NCBI GenBank assembly: GCA_905160935.1
Contig: CAJHZI010000431.1
Span: 409,501-473,500 of the forward strand
From: Enchytraeus crypticus
Taxonomy: Eukaryota; Annelida; Clitellata; Enchytraeida; Enchytraeidae
Length of the DNA: 64,000 bases
Direction of reading: 5' to 3'
Made by a program: the position numbers and the translations under genes. Shown here piece after piece: positions 14,501-23,469 of the stretch (position 1 is the first letter of the stretch; each line of letters starts with the position of its first letter). The notes below the pieces were generated by a model that saw nothing but the letters and a program-made list of their open reading frames with translations, was not told the origin of the DNA and searched no databases.

Positions 14501-16974
14501 GTTGCATATGACTACTTTTATTCGGCATTTGCGGCGGAGCACCACACAGTAGCCCGCATTGCATGGCAAGTCACGCATGAGCATAACAGGAATCATCCCA
14601 GAATGGTCTTGGTATGCAGGATCGTACCAGAATAGGTGCTTTCCTAATGGTATCGGAAACACCTATACGACAAAAGTCCTTCAATGATGAGAGCGATGAG
14701 TGAAATTGGGATGGAGTCAAAATTGGAGGTAAACTTATGAAAATGTAAGATTTGCCGGTGATCGAGGTATGATTGTTAGTAGCGAAGTGGGTTTACAGAA
14801 CATTGCGGAAGGCCTGAACATTACTAAATGAAAGTCTCTTCTTCTACTGCACTTCCTAACGGCAGGTCCATATAATTCTTTCAAACTATTCTATCCCCAG
14901 CCGTCCTTTTCATCTCTGTACATGAATTTGTAATCCGATCATCCAATGTCTCTGTCTCGGTCTTCCTCTAACTCTTTTCCCTTGCATACGTCCTTCGAAT
15001 ACATCCTTTAGCAAACCATTCCCGATTATAATATGTCCTATCCAGCTTTTCTCTCTATTTCATATCGCATTTCTTAACTGTCTATCTATAACTACTCTTT
15101 CAAGAAAATTCTACATTTGTAATGTTGTCAATCCAAACTATTCTTTTCCTTTCACATATATAGCCACATTTCCGATGACTCCAGTTAAAATCAAGCTGAG
15201 TCTAGTTTTTTAATTAATGCTTCTAGAGACATTTCAAAGTCTCCAATTTGTTCTACTTGTTACCCATTAAGCTATGGGACGGAAAATAGTTGTCAAGCAA
15301 GTAAGAGTTGAGGCAATATCTGAAGGAGGGCGTGGGGGTTCAATGTGGATGTGGACGGTGCGAAGTTGGAGTAGCTAAAGAGTTTGGGATGTTAGGATAC
15401 GCAATGGCAGGAGATGGGAATGTTAGAAATGCTCAGGTAAGAGGACTCCAGTGAGGGGAGGACGATGCTGGCAGAAGAATTGAAGAAGTTCGTGAAAATA
15501 TGGGTTCTGGAGTCTTTGTGTTCATGGTTGTGAAACATGGACGTTAAGTAAGAAGATTATCAGGAAACTGGAAGCATTCGAAAAGTAGATATGGAAAAGA
15601 ATGGAGAAGATAAAATATAGACTGACAAAATTATATATTAAGAAGTGCAAAACAGGTTTGGCTTAAATAGACAAATGATTGCTATAGATTATATTTAATA
15701 GGGTAAGAACTGGATGGGCCCTGTCCTGAGAGGGAGTGGTTTACTAAACGAGGCCATTAAAAGAAGAATGGAAGAAAAATGTTTATAAATAGACCGAGAC
15801 TTGAGATCGCGGATGTGTTGATCGTTAATCGTATATTGATATGAAGAAAATGGCAGAGGATAAAAATTGTGGAGTTATGCCATAGACCTGCTAATAGGCA
15901 GTGCACTAAGAGAGGGAGAGAGAGAGAGAGAGATAAATGATTTGTGATTTTTACATTTTCGGTTGGTACGTTATCAATAATTAATTATCATTTGTATAAT
16001 TATAACAATAATTAAAATACCACAGTCATCAATAACAACATCAAGCGCTATTGAGACAAATCAAGCCGGCGAGCAAAAAGCAGGACCAAAATCGCTGCAA
16101 ATTTCAAAATCCAGAAAATCAGTCCAAAGAAGAAGGAAATTAAAGAAAAGGAGGTTCAGGCGCTGGTCGGAACCCATGTACAAGTGAATTCCGGATATGC
16201 GGTGCAGCATGCTGGAAAGAACGATTAGAAAAGCTTAGAGCGTGAAGGTGAGCTAGGTCTCACAAGAGTATTAATTTAGATGACCCAGTAGCAGCCGGCT
16301 GCATAACTTTAATCAAGTGAGACATACAAGTGTGTCCAGTGAAGGTGAGGGACTTATATGCTAACGAAGCAGTTTTCTAAATGATGCGCTCTTTAATCTT
16401 TAGCCAGTGCAAAGACTTTAAAATAGGCGTAACATGTGAGTACATGGAACAACAAAAAATTGCTCGTGCAAGAGAATTCTGAACAAACTGCAATCGATTT
16501 ATCGCACAGCCAGGGAGATTTAAAAACAGGGAATTGTAGTAATCTAACTTGGATTGCACAAAAGCTGTAACAATTGTAGCAGCTATCTCACGTGACATAT
16601 ATGGACTTATTCGACGGAGATCTCGGATATGGAGGAAACATAGCTAATTATGTGAAGCTTACACATTTTATATTCATTATGCACGCAAAAATAGTAATAA
16701 TTAATTTCAGTTATTTTTTACTGACTTGAGTCACTATTAATTATGTTATCGTAGACAATACAATCTAACCGGAAGTCAATTTTCTACATGGGATCGAGAC
16801 AACGACCGAGCTGGAGATGCAAACTGCGCTGAAGCCTTCAATATAGGCTTTTGGCACAATGCCTGTTCATGTGGCTATTGGTATGGGAGCTTTGCTACTT
16901 GGTTGAGCATGTACATTCGTAATGCGGACGGAACTATTGTTGCTAGTAGAGCAATGATTCAGAGAAAATATTAA
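4645..16974 (+). CDS. Gene A: secreted PAN-like/fibrinogen-domain protein, 7 exons
   Basis: Predicted secreted fibrinogen-related protein of 370 residues. Exons: 4645-4867, 6172-6278, 7836-7869, 8836-8949, 10845-11136, 12845-12967, 16755-16974. All joins use GT/AG and the summed length (1113) is an intact frame. Residues 1-~28 are a hydrophobic leader. About 30-110 form a PAN/apple-like Cys domain (SQCAAF, SFNYDANTGLC). About 123-160 are a short Cys-containing linker. About 180-370 are a fibrinogen C-terminal domain (LYGWIIIQQ, FWIGLEYIHQLTT, SGQ-like turn, WDRDNDRAGDANCAE). It differs from B and C: it has no Ser/Thr mucin stalk, it has FWHNACSCGYWY where family members have GWWY, and it ends VASRAMIQRKY, like D. 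The family suggests lectin-like recognition; function is inferred. Introns hold many repeats. Start chosen because it gives a leader and matches the exon-1 layout of B and C. Confidence 0.85.
6172..6278 (+). CDS. Gene A exon 2 (PAN-like domain, second half)
   Basis: Encodes GYGRGSFNYDANTGLC then SVFAQNAGC and ENCDNFQ. Acceptor TTTTATTGCAG and donor CAG/GTACTG. SFNY and TGLC match [11 protein letters not shown] of B and C. Confidence 0.85.
6499..6530. repeat. Perfect 13-bp inverted repeat, 6-base loop
   Basis: GGGACATCTTAAT at 6499-6511 is mirrored by ATTAAGATGTCCC at 6518-6530 in intron 2 of gene A. Could be the centre of a small foldback element; no longer arms seen. Confidence 0.6.
7836..7869 (+). 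CDS. Gene A exon 3 (34-base micro-exon)
   Basis: Encodes VRTKSAAELVA plus one base between TTATAG and GTAATT. It has the same position and phases (0 in, 1 out) as the 31-base exon 3 of B and C, and the frame only closes if it is included. Sequence similarity to those exons is weak. Confidence 0.65.
8458..8690 (-). mobile_element. LINE-W 3' end, reverse strand
   Basis: The reverse strand shows the LINE-W C-terminal coding block (GGAGGCGTTA...CCATGGACC) and CAGTACGCAGGGCACTGAGAG, ending in a (GA)n tail seen here as CT repeats at 8458-8486. The part to 8690 matches the matching region of the copy at 17812-18015. Confidence 0.7.
8836..8949 (+). CDS. Gene A exon 4 (short linker)
   Basis: Encodes VGLNTSVKIVCVSETGNGSD then FLECQTGCLAFIDGNSTS. 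It aligns with the end of the long exon 4 of B and C ([21 protein letters not shown]). The Ser/Thr-rich part is absent. Both flanking introns are phase 1. Confidence 0.85.
9238..9357 (+). mobile_element. LINE-W 3' end with (AG)n tail
   Basis: Encodes YVDMKRKTEDRDEWRRYKPW and ends GGGCAGTGCACTAAGAG followed by an AG run at 9334-9357. Severely 5'-truncated. Confidence 0.8.
9638..10031. repeat. 35-bp minisatellite, about 11 copies
   Basis: Head-to-tail unit AGTCTAGTTTACGTAGGCTT plus ATACGTACATGTATT in intron 4 of gene A. The first copies carry ATACGTAC and later ones ATACATAC, so variants spread along the array. The unit contains palindromes TACGTA and TACATGTA. Confidence 0.95.
10237..10703. 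mobile_element. MITE with about 75-bp terminal inverted repeats
   Basis: The left end (CAGGGTGGTCCAGAATAAAT, on to about 10315) is matched in inverse by the right end (from about 10630 to ATTCTAGACACCCCA). Shared inner words are CTACTT.G.AGGCTAAT and TTTATCCAAAC. A TA dinucleotide flanks both ends. The size (467 bp) and TA duplication suggest a non-autonomous Tc1/mariner-type element. No protein inside. It lies in intron 4 of gene A. Confidence 0.7.
10845..11136 (+). CDS. Gene A exon 5 (FBG domain, first half)
   Basis: Encodes residues 160-256. It carries LYGWIIIQQTLTDGLDYNRT, WEDYRTGFGS and FWIGLEYIHQLTT, the diagnostic N-terminal FBG motifs. Acceptor TTTCAG, donor ATG/GTATTA splitting a Trp codon (phase 2). 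Confidence 0.9.
11384..11525. repeat. (TA)n followed by (GA)n microsatellite
   Basis: TA run at about 11384-11440 and GA run at about 11470-11525 in intron 5 of gene A. Confidence 0.95.
11560..11810. other. GC-rich island with poly-G tracts in intron 5 of gene A
   Basis: Unlike the surrounding AT-rich DNA, this holds CCCCCTCCCCC, a run of ten or more G at about 11636-11647, more GGG and GGGG tracts, and ends GGTGTATCCGCGCCTG. It may be the end of an unrecognised transposon. The G tracts could form a quadruplex. Confidence 0.4.
12845..12967 (+). CDS. Gene A exon 6 (FBG domain, middle)
   Basis: Completes the split Trp and encodes [20 protein letters not shown] then IAGYSGNAGDSLGAG. It matches the FBG segment with the Y.L...GY.G.AGD core. 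N-Y-T is a possible N-glycosylation site. Phase 2 on both sides. Confidence 0.9.
13130..15932 (+). mobile_element. LINE-W, long degraded copy, in intron 6 of gene A
   Basis: Pieces of one non-LTR retrotransposon ORF2 occur in order. DADSDHNLMMAKIE (13209-13250) is an endonuclease C-terminal motif. AGVDGVAAEFLKVLEG-like residues near 13900 are the start of the reverse transcriptase. FEKAFDR is near 14312. FAGDRGMIVSSEVGLQNIAE begins at 14751, where active copies have FADD. WKRMEK is near 15590, and the 3' end GGCAGTGCACTAAGAG is followed by an AG tail to 15932. Multiple frame changes make it inactive. The 14440-14690 stretch does not read as RT and may be foreign. Another LINE end is nested at 14830-15165. 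Confidence 0.75.
14830..15165 (-). mobile_element. Second LINE 3' end nested inside LINE-W
   Basis: The reverse strand reads KSWIGHIIIGNGLLKDVFEG then RMQGKRVRGRPRQRH, a LINE C-terminal block. The 3' end carries CTGCCGTTAGGAAGTGCAGT and a GAAGAAGA tail at 14830-14840. It interrupts the + strand LINE-W copy, so it arrived later. Confidence 0.7.
16377..16620 (-). mobile_element. CR1/L2-like LINE RT fragment
   Basis: The reverse strand encodes TAFVQSKLDYYNSLFLNLPG, then INRLQFVQNSLARAI and HVTPILKSLHWLKIKERI. This is the conserved region after the RT core in CR1/L2/Rex-type LINEs. It is unrelated to LINE-W and sits about 150 bp before the last exon of gene A. Confidence 0.75.
16755..16974 (+). 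CDS. Gene A exon 7 (FBG C-terminal part) and stop
   Basis: Encodes residues 298-370: FSTWDRDNDRAGDANCAEAF, FWHNACSCGYWYG, ending VASRAMIQRKY then TAA. The D-x-D-N-D-like Ca-site motif is present. The aromatic GWWY seen in B, C and D is changed, and extra cysteines appear. Confidence 0.9.
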
Positions 16975-17607
16975 CTTTCTTAAGAATTGGAGAGCTTAAC
17001 TAAGATGAGTAAAGCTTATCGGCTGATTCTGTTACACTAAGGACGCTGTCAGATACCGTCTAACTGAAATTCGAACAGGTGACCTAATGTTTCTATGGCA
17101 AGCGTGCAATATTTGCGATGTTCTAATCGGCACCTAAACAGCTAGGCCTAGGTCTAACTACTCTATTAGTTCTAAGTCAATTACTCTAACAATTTCAACT
17201 AGTCCATTATTAATTAAAACCGGTAATATTTGAAATACAATTTTTTTTTAAATTTTAAGTTCTTTTCTTCTACACATATTTTATTGTTGCCAGTTATACT
17301 CAATAGAACCTATGTACTATGTTTAATAATTATGTAATGTTCTTGTATGTACAACAAATAGAAGCTAAATTGTTTAATTTTAATAAATCTAGTCATTTTA
17401 GAACTTCAGTGCTATTTTTTAGTTAAATAATTAACACGCGTTTAATTATTATAAAGTACACTAAATAGGCTATTGTAAATTATTTTGTTTTCATTAGAAC
17501 TTGAAATAACTCACTTGAAAATTAGCAAAAATTAAGTTCCCCTCTACTAATAAACATTAAAATTCAATTTATTAAATCTCATAATTATAGTGCAAAACAA
17601 TGAATTA
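16975..17607. other. 3' flank of gene A
   Basis: AT-rich, with no coding content seen. AATAAA near 17383 could be a distant polyadenylation signal for gene A; this is weak. Confidence 0.4.
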
Positions 17608-17655
17608 CTCTGTCACTCTTTCTTTCTTTTTTCTTTCTTATTTCTTTCTTCCTTC

Positions 17656-17697
<42 letters not shown>

Positions 17698-17740
17698 GTC
17701 TTTCTGTCTTTCTGTCTTTCTTTCTCTCTCTCTCTCACTC
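17608..17740. repeat. (CTTT)n / (CT)n microsatellite
   Basis: Pure CTTT tetranucleotide core with CT-rich edges, joined to the tail side of a reverse-strand LINE end. The open frames across it are translations of the repeat. Confidence 0.9.
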
Positions 17741-17811
17741 TCATGTTCACTCTCTTTGAACCATGAGAAGAAGGACGGGTACATAACTCTACCATTTTAC
17801 AAGAAAGCACT

Positions 17812-18015
17812 GAATACTGGTTTGTCCTTGGTATATAAAGCCTCCACTCTTCTATATCTTCCGTTTTCCTCTTCATATCTATAAATGAGTGGAACTTTAA
17901 CTTCTCTGGCAATAGGATACTCATTCTTCTTGTTGTTATTCCATTTTCTTGAGAAAGTCTGCTTATAAGAATGTGAGCCCTCTATATCTTCTTCAGTTTT
18001 GAGTAACATTCATTG
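17812..18015 (-). mobile_element. LINE-W 3' part, reverse strand
   Basis: The reverse strand reads REVKVPLIYRYEEENGRYRR then VEALYTKDK, the LINE-W C-terminus in a shifted frame. Upstream sequence matches the copy at 8458-8690. Confidence 0.65.
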
Positions 18016-18179
18016 GGTAGAGGCGTCATTCCCCGAGAAAACAAACCAGCTTACGCTGATAACTATTCTTATAAAAACTAGTATTCAGCTTTTAAAAGCT
18101 TAAACATTTTTTGTTGCATTTTGTAAGATTATGAAGCTCCTTGTAGTGAAGCCTATAGGCTGCATTGAATTTGTTGCGT

Positions 18180-18330
18180 TAACTGATTAAAATGTCAAAA
18201 CGAGCCAATGGGATCAGACGAAGGAGAGAGAAGGTCTATGAATCTTCATTCAGGTCACCTTACTATCTTCTAGGTTTTCAAGTTCATTGTTGGTTTATTC
18301 TAGAATATATTTTGTAGCAACGAATGCCAC
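18180..18330. repeat. Dispersed repeat R5, copy 1
   Basis: Shares GAGCCAAT, GAAGGTCTATGA, TTCATTCA.GTCA and GGTTT...TAGTTCATT with 60620-60760. Only two copies are in the window; class unknown. Confidence 0.5.
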
Positions 18331-18669
18331 TACAGTAATGCTATTGACGAAAGAACACTCTGAATAGTCATTACTACAACCATTTATTATTAAAACTTTG
18401 ACAAGAGGCCAATACAAGACGAGCAAACGAAGTAGAAGTTATTTCAAGTAGAATTTTAAATATTAATAATTTGGTCTTACTCTTAATATCTTTTTCATGA
18501 GTCTATTTTGCAAAATGACAAAAATAACCCACTATTTTTCAACGATATCCCTGAATATGTTCTGTATTTAAATTAAATATATTGTGAGTGATTTCAGTGA
18601 AATCTGAGTGATTTCTCTAATATTAATCATTTACTAGCACTTAAGTACTGTTATGGTGGAATATTTATA

Positions 18670-19040
18670 CTAGTGTTGTTGTCGTTCTATGTTTAAGGTG
18701 TTGACAAAAAGTCTTGTTTACGTCATTTTCTTTAGTGACGTGTTAACGTCACTTCCGGAAGAGGATTATTGTTGATGTGGTGACGTGTTGTGTGCAGGAG
18801 AAGCACGTGTTTTTAAGAGATAGAAATAGTTTTATATGTCGCTTAGAGGATGATGAAGCGTCAGAGCCTCCTGTGATCTCTGAGATATCCAATCTGGAAC
18901 TAGAAGATAAGTTGAACACTTTTGATCGTGGTTTGGTAAAGGTTTTAGAGTGCTTGAATGTTGAAATATTGATATTTCTGCGAACTGTGGTATTCTGTGA
19001 TACTGCAGGTTATATAGTAATTTGTAATAAGCTGTAGAGG
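18670..19040 (+). other. Unassigned stretch with an 86-codon open frame
   Basis: An open frame runs 18777-19037 after a CG-richer leader (GTGACGTGTTAACGTCACTT near 18735). Acidic stretch LEDDEASEPPVISEISNLEL. No family recognised. It could be a first exon of an unknown gene or part of an old element; nothing here decides. Confidence 0.25.
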
Positions 19041-19439
19041 ACAGCGTAGTTCCTTATTAAGGTCTACTTGAAAGCTTTACCTTTTTAATTTCCTTAATCC
19101 TTAAATTAATGTTGATTTGCTCTAGTTTCTAAATATAGTTTTCAGCGGCCTACACTGGTTAAATGTAGAGTACTTGGTAGGTTGGCTGAGTAGAGGCCAG
19201 GGCGACTTGATATTGTTTTTGGACCCTGTATTATTATCGTATTATTATATGTGTCATTTCTGTGTTCGATATATATTATTATTAAATTAATTAAAAAATA
19301 TGAATTAATGGAGTTAGCGTTTGTATTGAATTAACTGGTAGATTAAATACAGCGTCACATTAACATTAAAGAGTAATATTATAATAATTAACAAAAACAT
19401 CAGATTATTAGATGATTATAGTACGCAGAGTATATACCA

Positions 19440-19735
19440 CAGCTAGCTACATGTAGATCACTAATCAGCATTATTGTTCTTTACCAATTAAACAGTTTCA
19501 ACTGAAACATTTCCAAATAAAAATGCTTCTATTAACAATTAAAATGTTTGTCATATTAATTTGTAATGGACAGTTATACTAACTAATAAGAACTTAGATG
19601 AGAGTTGTTTGATTTGAGTTAGAATACTTTTAAACAGTAACTGAAAAATACTTTTTAAAGTATTTAACTAACTTTTAAAAAGTATTTAGAAATACTTTTG
19701 AAAATACTTTTAACCTATTTGGAAAATTCGAAAAT
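19440..19735. repeat. Dispersed AT-rich repeat R6, copy 1
   Basis: GATCACT.ATCA, TACCAATTA.ACA and TATTAACAATT recur in the same order at about 25447-25535. A run of AAGTATTT/AAATACTTTT words at 19625-19730 recurs at 26475-26580. Possibly parts of a related non-autonomous element. Confidence 0.4.
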
Positions 19736-20343
19736 TAAATGCATAGGCCTACTTAGTGGTAATTTGAAGAACAAGATAAAATACTAATTATTCATTTCTT
19801 TATTCGTTAAAAAACAGTCAGGAAAAGATGCATCACATATACTTATAGCCTATACACACATACACACATACATATAAGATCATAGAACAATCAAAAATGA
19901 ATTATGAGAAACTTAAATAGATTTCCTACTAATTCTTGCACTAGCATTAAACGCTTCATAAATTAAATAACCGCTTCTACCAAGAGACACTCTATTATCC
20001 CAGAACCATTAAACAATTTATAGGCAATCTAAAACAGTCACACAGTTTATCTAGTTCCCTAAGCACATGTCTAGTTACGAAGTGTTTTAAAATTATATTT
20101 CTACAGACTCTATGTAGGCTGTTTCTAAAGAAATTAAAAATAACTTTAACTCTAATATGTTTAAAATCCATCATTCCCAACCCTGTCATAATTGGCTTAA
20201 CATATTCACATTTCTGATATTTAAATTGCTTTCTATAAACACTGTTCCAGGCAACATTCGAATCATGAATTTGATCGTTTCTAAATGAAATGCTAACGGT
20301 GGTAGGTTAAATATAGGCAAGCAATAGGACTCTTATAGATAAG

Positions 20344-20489
20344 AGATTATTAGGCCATTTGTGCAGATATTATTATGCAAATGCACCAAGTTGTAGGTGG
20401 ATAACCTACAACTTGGTGCATTTGCACAATAGGCCCTAATATCGGCACAAATGGCCTAATAATCTCTAATAAGCGTGGGACTGGTCGAG
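20344..20489. repeat. Long near-perfect palindrome at the left end of a DNA transposon
   Basis: Positions 20377-20398 and 20404-20425 form a perfect 22-bp inverted repeat around a 5-base centre. The arms extend imperfectly outwards to about 20344 and 20464 (TTATTAGGCCATTTGTGC and its complement). The right half, 20401-20489, is also one copy of the terminal inverted repeat whose partner is 23384-23469. Confidence 0.85.
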
Positions 20490-22289
20490 ATATTCAGACA
20501 TTTCTCAACATAAATCCAATGTTCGAAGTGCACAAAAATAATCCTTTCTCTGACATAATTCGTGATGAACTAGAGTTGCTGCTTGGACTTGCACCTTTCT
20601 TCATTTGGATGCAAAAGGCTCAATTTAAAAAAAATTGAAAGGCATTGTCAAAAGAATTCTTTTGTATTCTCTTGTATTGCCAAATATTAAAATTAGAATG
20701 GATTTAACAGAATAAATAAACAGGATGTCCATTCATCGAATTTCCCATGCAAATTAATCATTACTGACTTTCCTGGGCTTTAATTCATTCTGTTTCGCAT
20801 TCTTTTAGCCGAAACGGTGATATTGAAAGCTATCTGCAAAAAATATGTATGAATCAATAATATTCAATTAAGCTTGGAAGGAGACAGTAGGCATATTTAC
20901 TTGTTATAACCATGCGGCAAATATTGAGGCTAGGCATTTGGCGAAATTGAAATTCAGTTATGTATATAATAGAGAATTCTTGAATAGCTTTATTCTTCAT
21001 CAGTTTAGAAAAATGTTCCTAATGCTATAAATACTCTATCATAAATTTGCAATGTTTTTGGTGAAAAATTTAGACGAAGATTGTTAAAAGGGCTAAACAG
21101 CAATTGCTTTATAATATAGAGAATTGAAAAATTAAAGGAACCAAGTCTGATAAGCTTGACTGTGACAGTGACTTTCACGATGTAAGTGATAGAAATGTGG
21201 GAAAGAAGCCGCAGAAAGCTAATCATGCCAGTTCACCTTGGTTAAAATATATTAACGAAAACAGATGTCCGATACAGAAGATCAATGAGATTAAAATTGA
21301 TTGTAATGGCATTTCAAAGAAGTTAAATAAGTTCTATTCAGAAGCTATAACTAGCTACTTAATACGTCACTGGCTGTCGTTGTTTCCTTTGTGGTGCATG
21401 GCTGTTACAAAAATATTTGATATCAAAGATGTAAAATCTTCTTTTTCCAATTGCCATGTTGAGAATTTATTTAACAATATTAAAACTCGCCAAATCCGAA
21501 ACTGTAGTTAAAGTGTTAGTCACTAAGTTCATAATTAAACAACGTGAAAATATAGAGACATGCCTACTACGTTTCAAACATGCTGTGACAAGACCTACAA
21601 AGAGACGAGGCTTAGGCACTGATATTAATGAAGCAGAAGAAAGAAACGTGCAAAATATGTAAAGCCTTCCACAGCTGCAACACAAATATTATTCAAAAGT
21701 AATTCTTCGTCATCATCTACCTCTTCTACGTCCCATGGATGTGACAACATTGTAGGTGTAGTGTTTTCCAGTGAAGAAATAGATTTATCTCCGCCATCAA
21801 GTATTGTTCCTAATTCTGTTAGCAATGCCAGTATTGCTAGTGTAAATCCCTAACCTTGTGAAGTTCCGACCTCGAATTAAGAATCAAGTGCTAGTGACAG
21901 TAACGAGCAAATTGCTGTTATGCAAGCCAAGAGTTTAGCAAGTGCAAGTATCATAAGCATTTCAACTATGGAGGGTTCAACTCAAGTAGTTATTACTGAT
22001 TTTGTCAGCAATAATCACACATTGAGCGAGACTAGCTTAAAGCTGGAGTTCATGATTCGGAGTGGTAGACGAATGACCCTGAATGACAAAAGAATCTGTT
22101 TTTCCTGAAGGGGAATGGTTGGAAGCAAATGCTGTTTATAGTTTTCAAGATTGCTTTCAATCAGAGAAGTGCTCCATGAGGACTGATGCAGATTGACGCA
22201 ATGTCAATTTATTGAAACCTGTTTCCTCCATGGATAATGTAAATTGGGAAAAGTTAACATTAAATATATTCGAATGTGTTCAGGCGGCC

Positions 22290-22440
22290 ACTTCACAGCT
22301 CTTGGATCCAGTGGCCATGTCGGAAAGACACTCGACCGCGGATCAGTATGTGAAGTGTTCAAATCCTGGGCTAGCCCCTCACTGACATCGTTTTCGAGTG
22401 AGGAAACTGACGTTAACATTAGCGTTGCCAGTTTTTTCTT
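22290..22440 (+). repeat. SINE-A copy nested in DNA transposon
   Basis: Runs from the GATCCAGTGGCCATGTCGG head through the B-box-like GTTCAAATCCTGGG to the GAGTGAGGAAACTGACGTTA tail. Confidence 0.85.
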
Positions 22441-22687
22441 GTATTAATTATTGTGAATAAAACAGTTTCCTTGCTTGATACATTGACTCATAAAATAAAA
22501 CTTGAAAAAAAACTGTCGCGCCTTTACGGTCTTATGGAATAAATTTGTTTCATTGTATCTGAGCTATATATTTGGCCATGGTGGTAAGTTTACTACCTTA
22601 CATATCAGGCATCCTATGCAGAGGGATGGGTCAAGCTGCGGAATTTTGATATCTTTGTTTGGAATGTGTATGGCTGAAGGCCTTAGC

Positions 22688-22760
22688 ATTGAATGACGTC
22701 CCTGACAATGCCTTATAGCGAGGAACCGGACGTTAAATTCTTATTGATTAATTGATAGAA
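22688..22760 (+). repeat. Short SINE 3' tail (GACGTCCCTGAC... type)
   Basis: GACGTCCCTGACAATGCC then GAGGAACCGGACGTTAAAT and an AT-rich end. The same tail occurs at 55196-55260 and, inverted, at about 40405-40445. It resembles the SINE-A end but is distinct. Confidence 0.55.
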
Positions 22761-23129
22761 TGAATGAGTTCCCACAGATGCTGTCAGCATGAAAGCTGCA
22801 AGAAAGGAAATTTGGGATACTCTTGTAAACTATAAAGATACTGATTGATATTGCACGTGTAGAAATAGCCAGGACATTCGCCCCAACACGCTTAACCCAG
22901 ACCGATGCTAGTCTGCTCCCTTTGTGGCAATTATTTTCATTTTGCTGCGCAAATAGTGAATTTAATGTTACGGGTGTTGATAATTGGAAAAAGTGGCTAT
23001 GTAGTTATTGCAAAAATGCAGTATAAGAATAATTTTAATGTTTAAATTTACTTCAAAAAACTTGTGTAAACTTTAAATTAATTAAAAGTAATTTTAATTA
23101 CTTACCATACCTTATGTAGCCTATGTTTC

Positions 23130-23282
23130 CCAAGCTATAGGCTACATAAGGTATGGTTAAGGTATATACTTTTGGAAGGGATTAGCTTGTTGATCTAAAG
23201 AGTGCTCTTATGGAGCGAGAATGCAGACTTTGAGTATGAATATGTACCTTGAACCTGTTACTTGGCAGTGAACTGAAGAAGT
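23130..23282 (+). repeat. SINE-C (type 1) 3' part
   Basis: From AAGCTATAGGCTACATAAGG through AGTGCTCTTATGGAGCGAGA to TTGGCAGTGAACTGAAGAAG. Direct match, in opposite orientation, to 33060-33215. Confidence 0.8.
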
Positions 23283-23469
23283 AATTTTAAATCGGTTCTA
23301 AATAATAGTATCAATTTAATATTATCAAATAGGCAAATTCTGGTAATAAAAGTCTGTTTTGTAGTGCCCATGTGCATGAAATTCTCGACCAGTCCCACTT
23401 TTATTGAAGATTATTAGACCATTTGTACAGATATTACTATGCAAATGCATCAGATTGTAGGTGGATAAT

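Larger units (their letters stand above)
20401..23469 (+). mobile_element. Degraded DNA transposon with about 87-bp TIRs and a Ulp1-like protease remnant
   Basis: The left end (to GTGGGACTGGTCGAG at 20489) and the inverted right end (CTCGACCAGTCCCAC from 23384) align over about 87 bp. Inside, scattered frames look like one decayed + strand protein: GLAPFFIWMQKAQF near 20580, WLKYINENRCPI and HVENLFNNIKTRQIRN (21197-21511), then HPMQRDGSSCGILISLFGM (about 22600-22670). The last fits the Q-D-x-x-x-C-G motif of C48/Ulp1 cysteine proteases, which several DNA transposon families carry. Nested SINE-A (22290-22440) and SINE-C (about 23130-23282) copies show it is old. Superfamily not settled. Confidence 0.6.

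Noticed and set aside
14435-14662. Overlapping frames on both strands inside LINE-W
   Set aside because: Sits where RT sequence is expected but matches nothing I recognise; probably eroded or foreign DNA, not a host gene.
17600-17924. Phe/Ser-rich and Lys/Glu-rich open frames
   Set aside because: Both strands of a CTTT microsatellite; no gene support.
18777-19037. Independent 86-residue gene
   Set aside because: No family, splice or paralog support; kept only as a low-confidence unassigned stretch.
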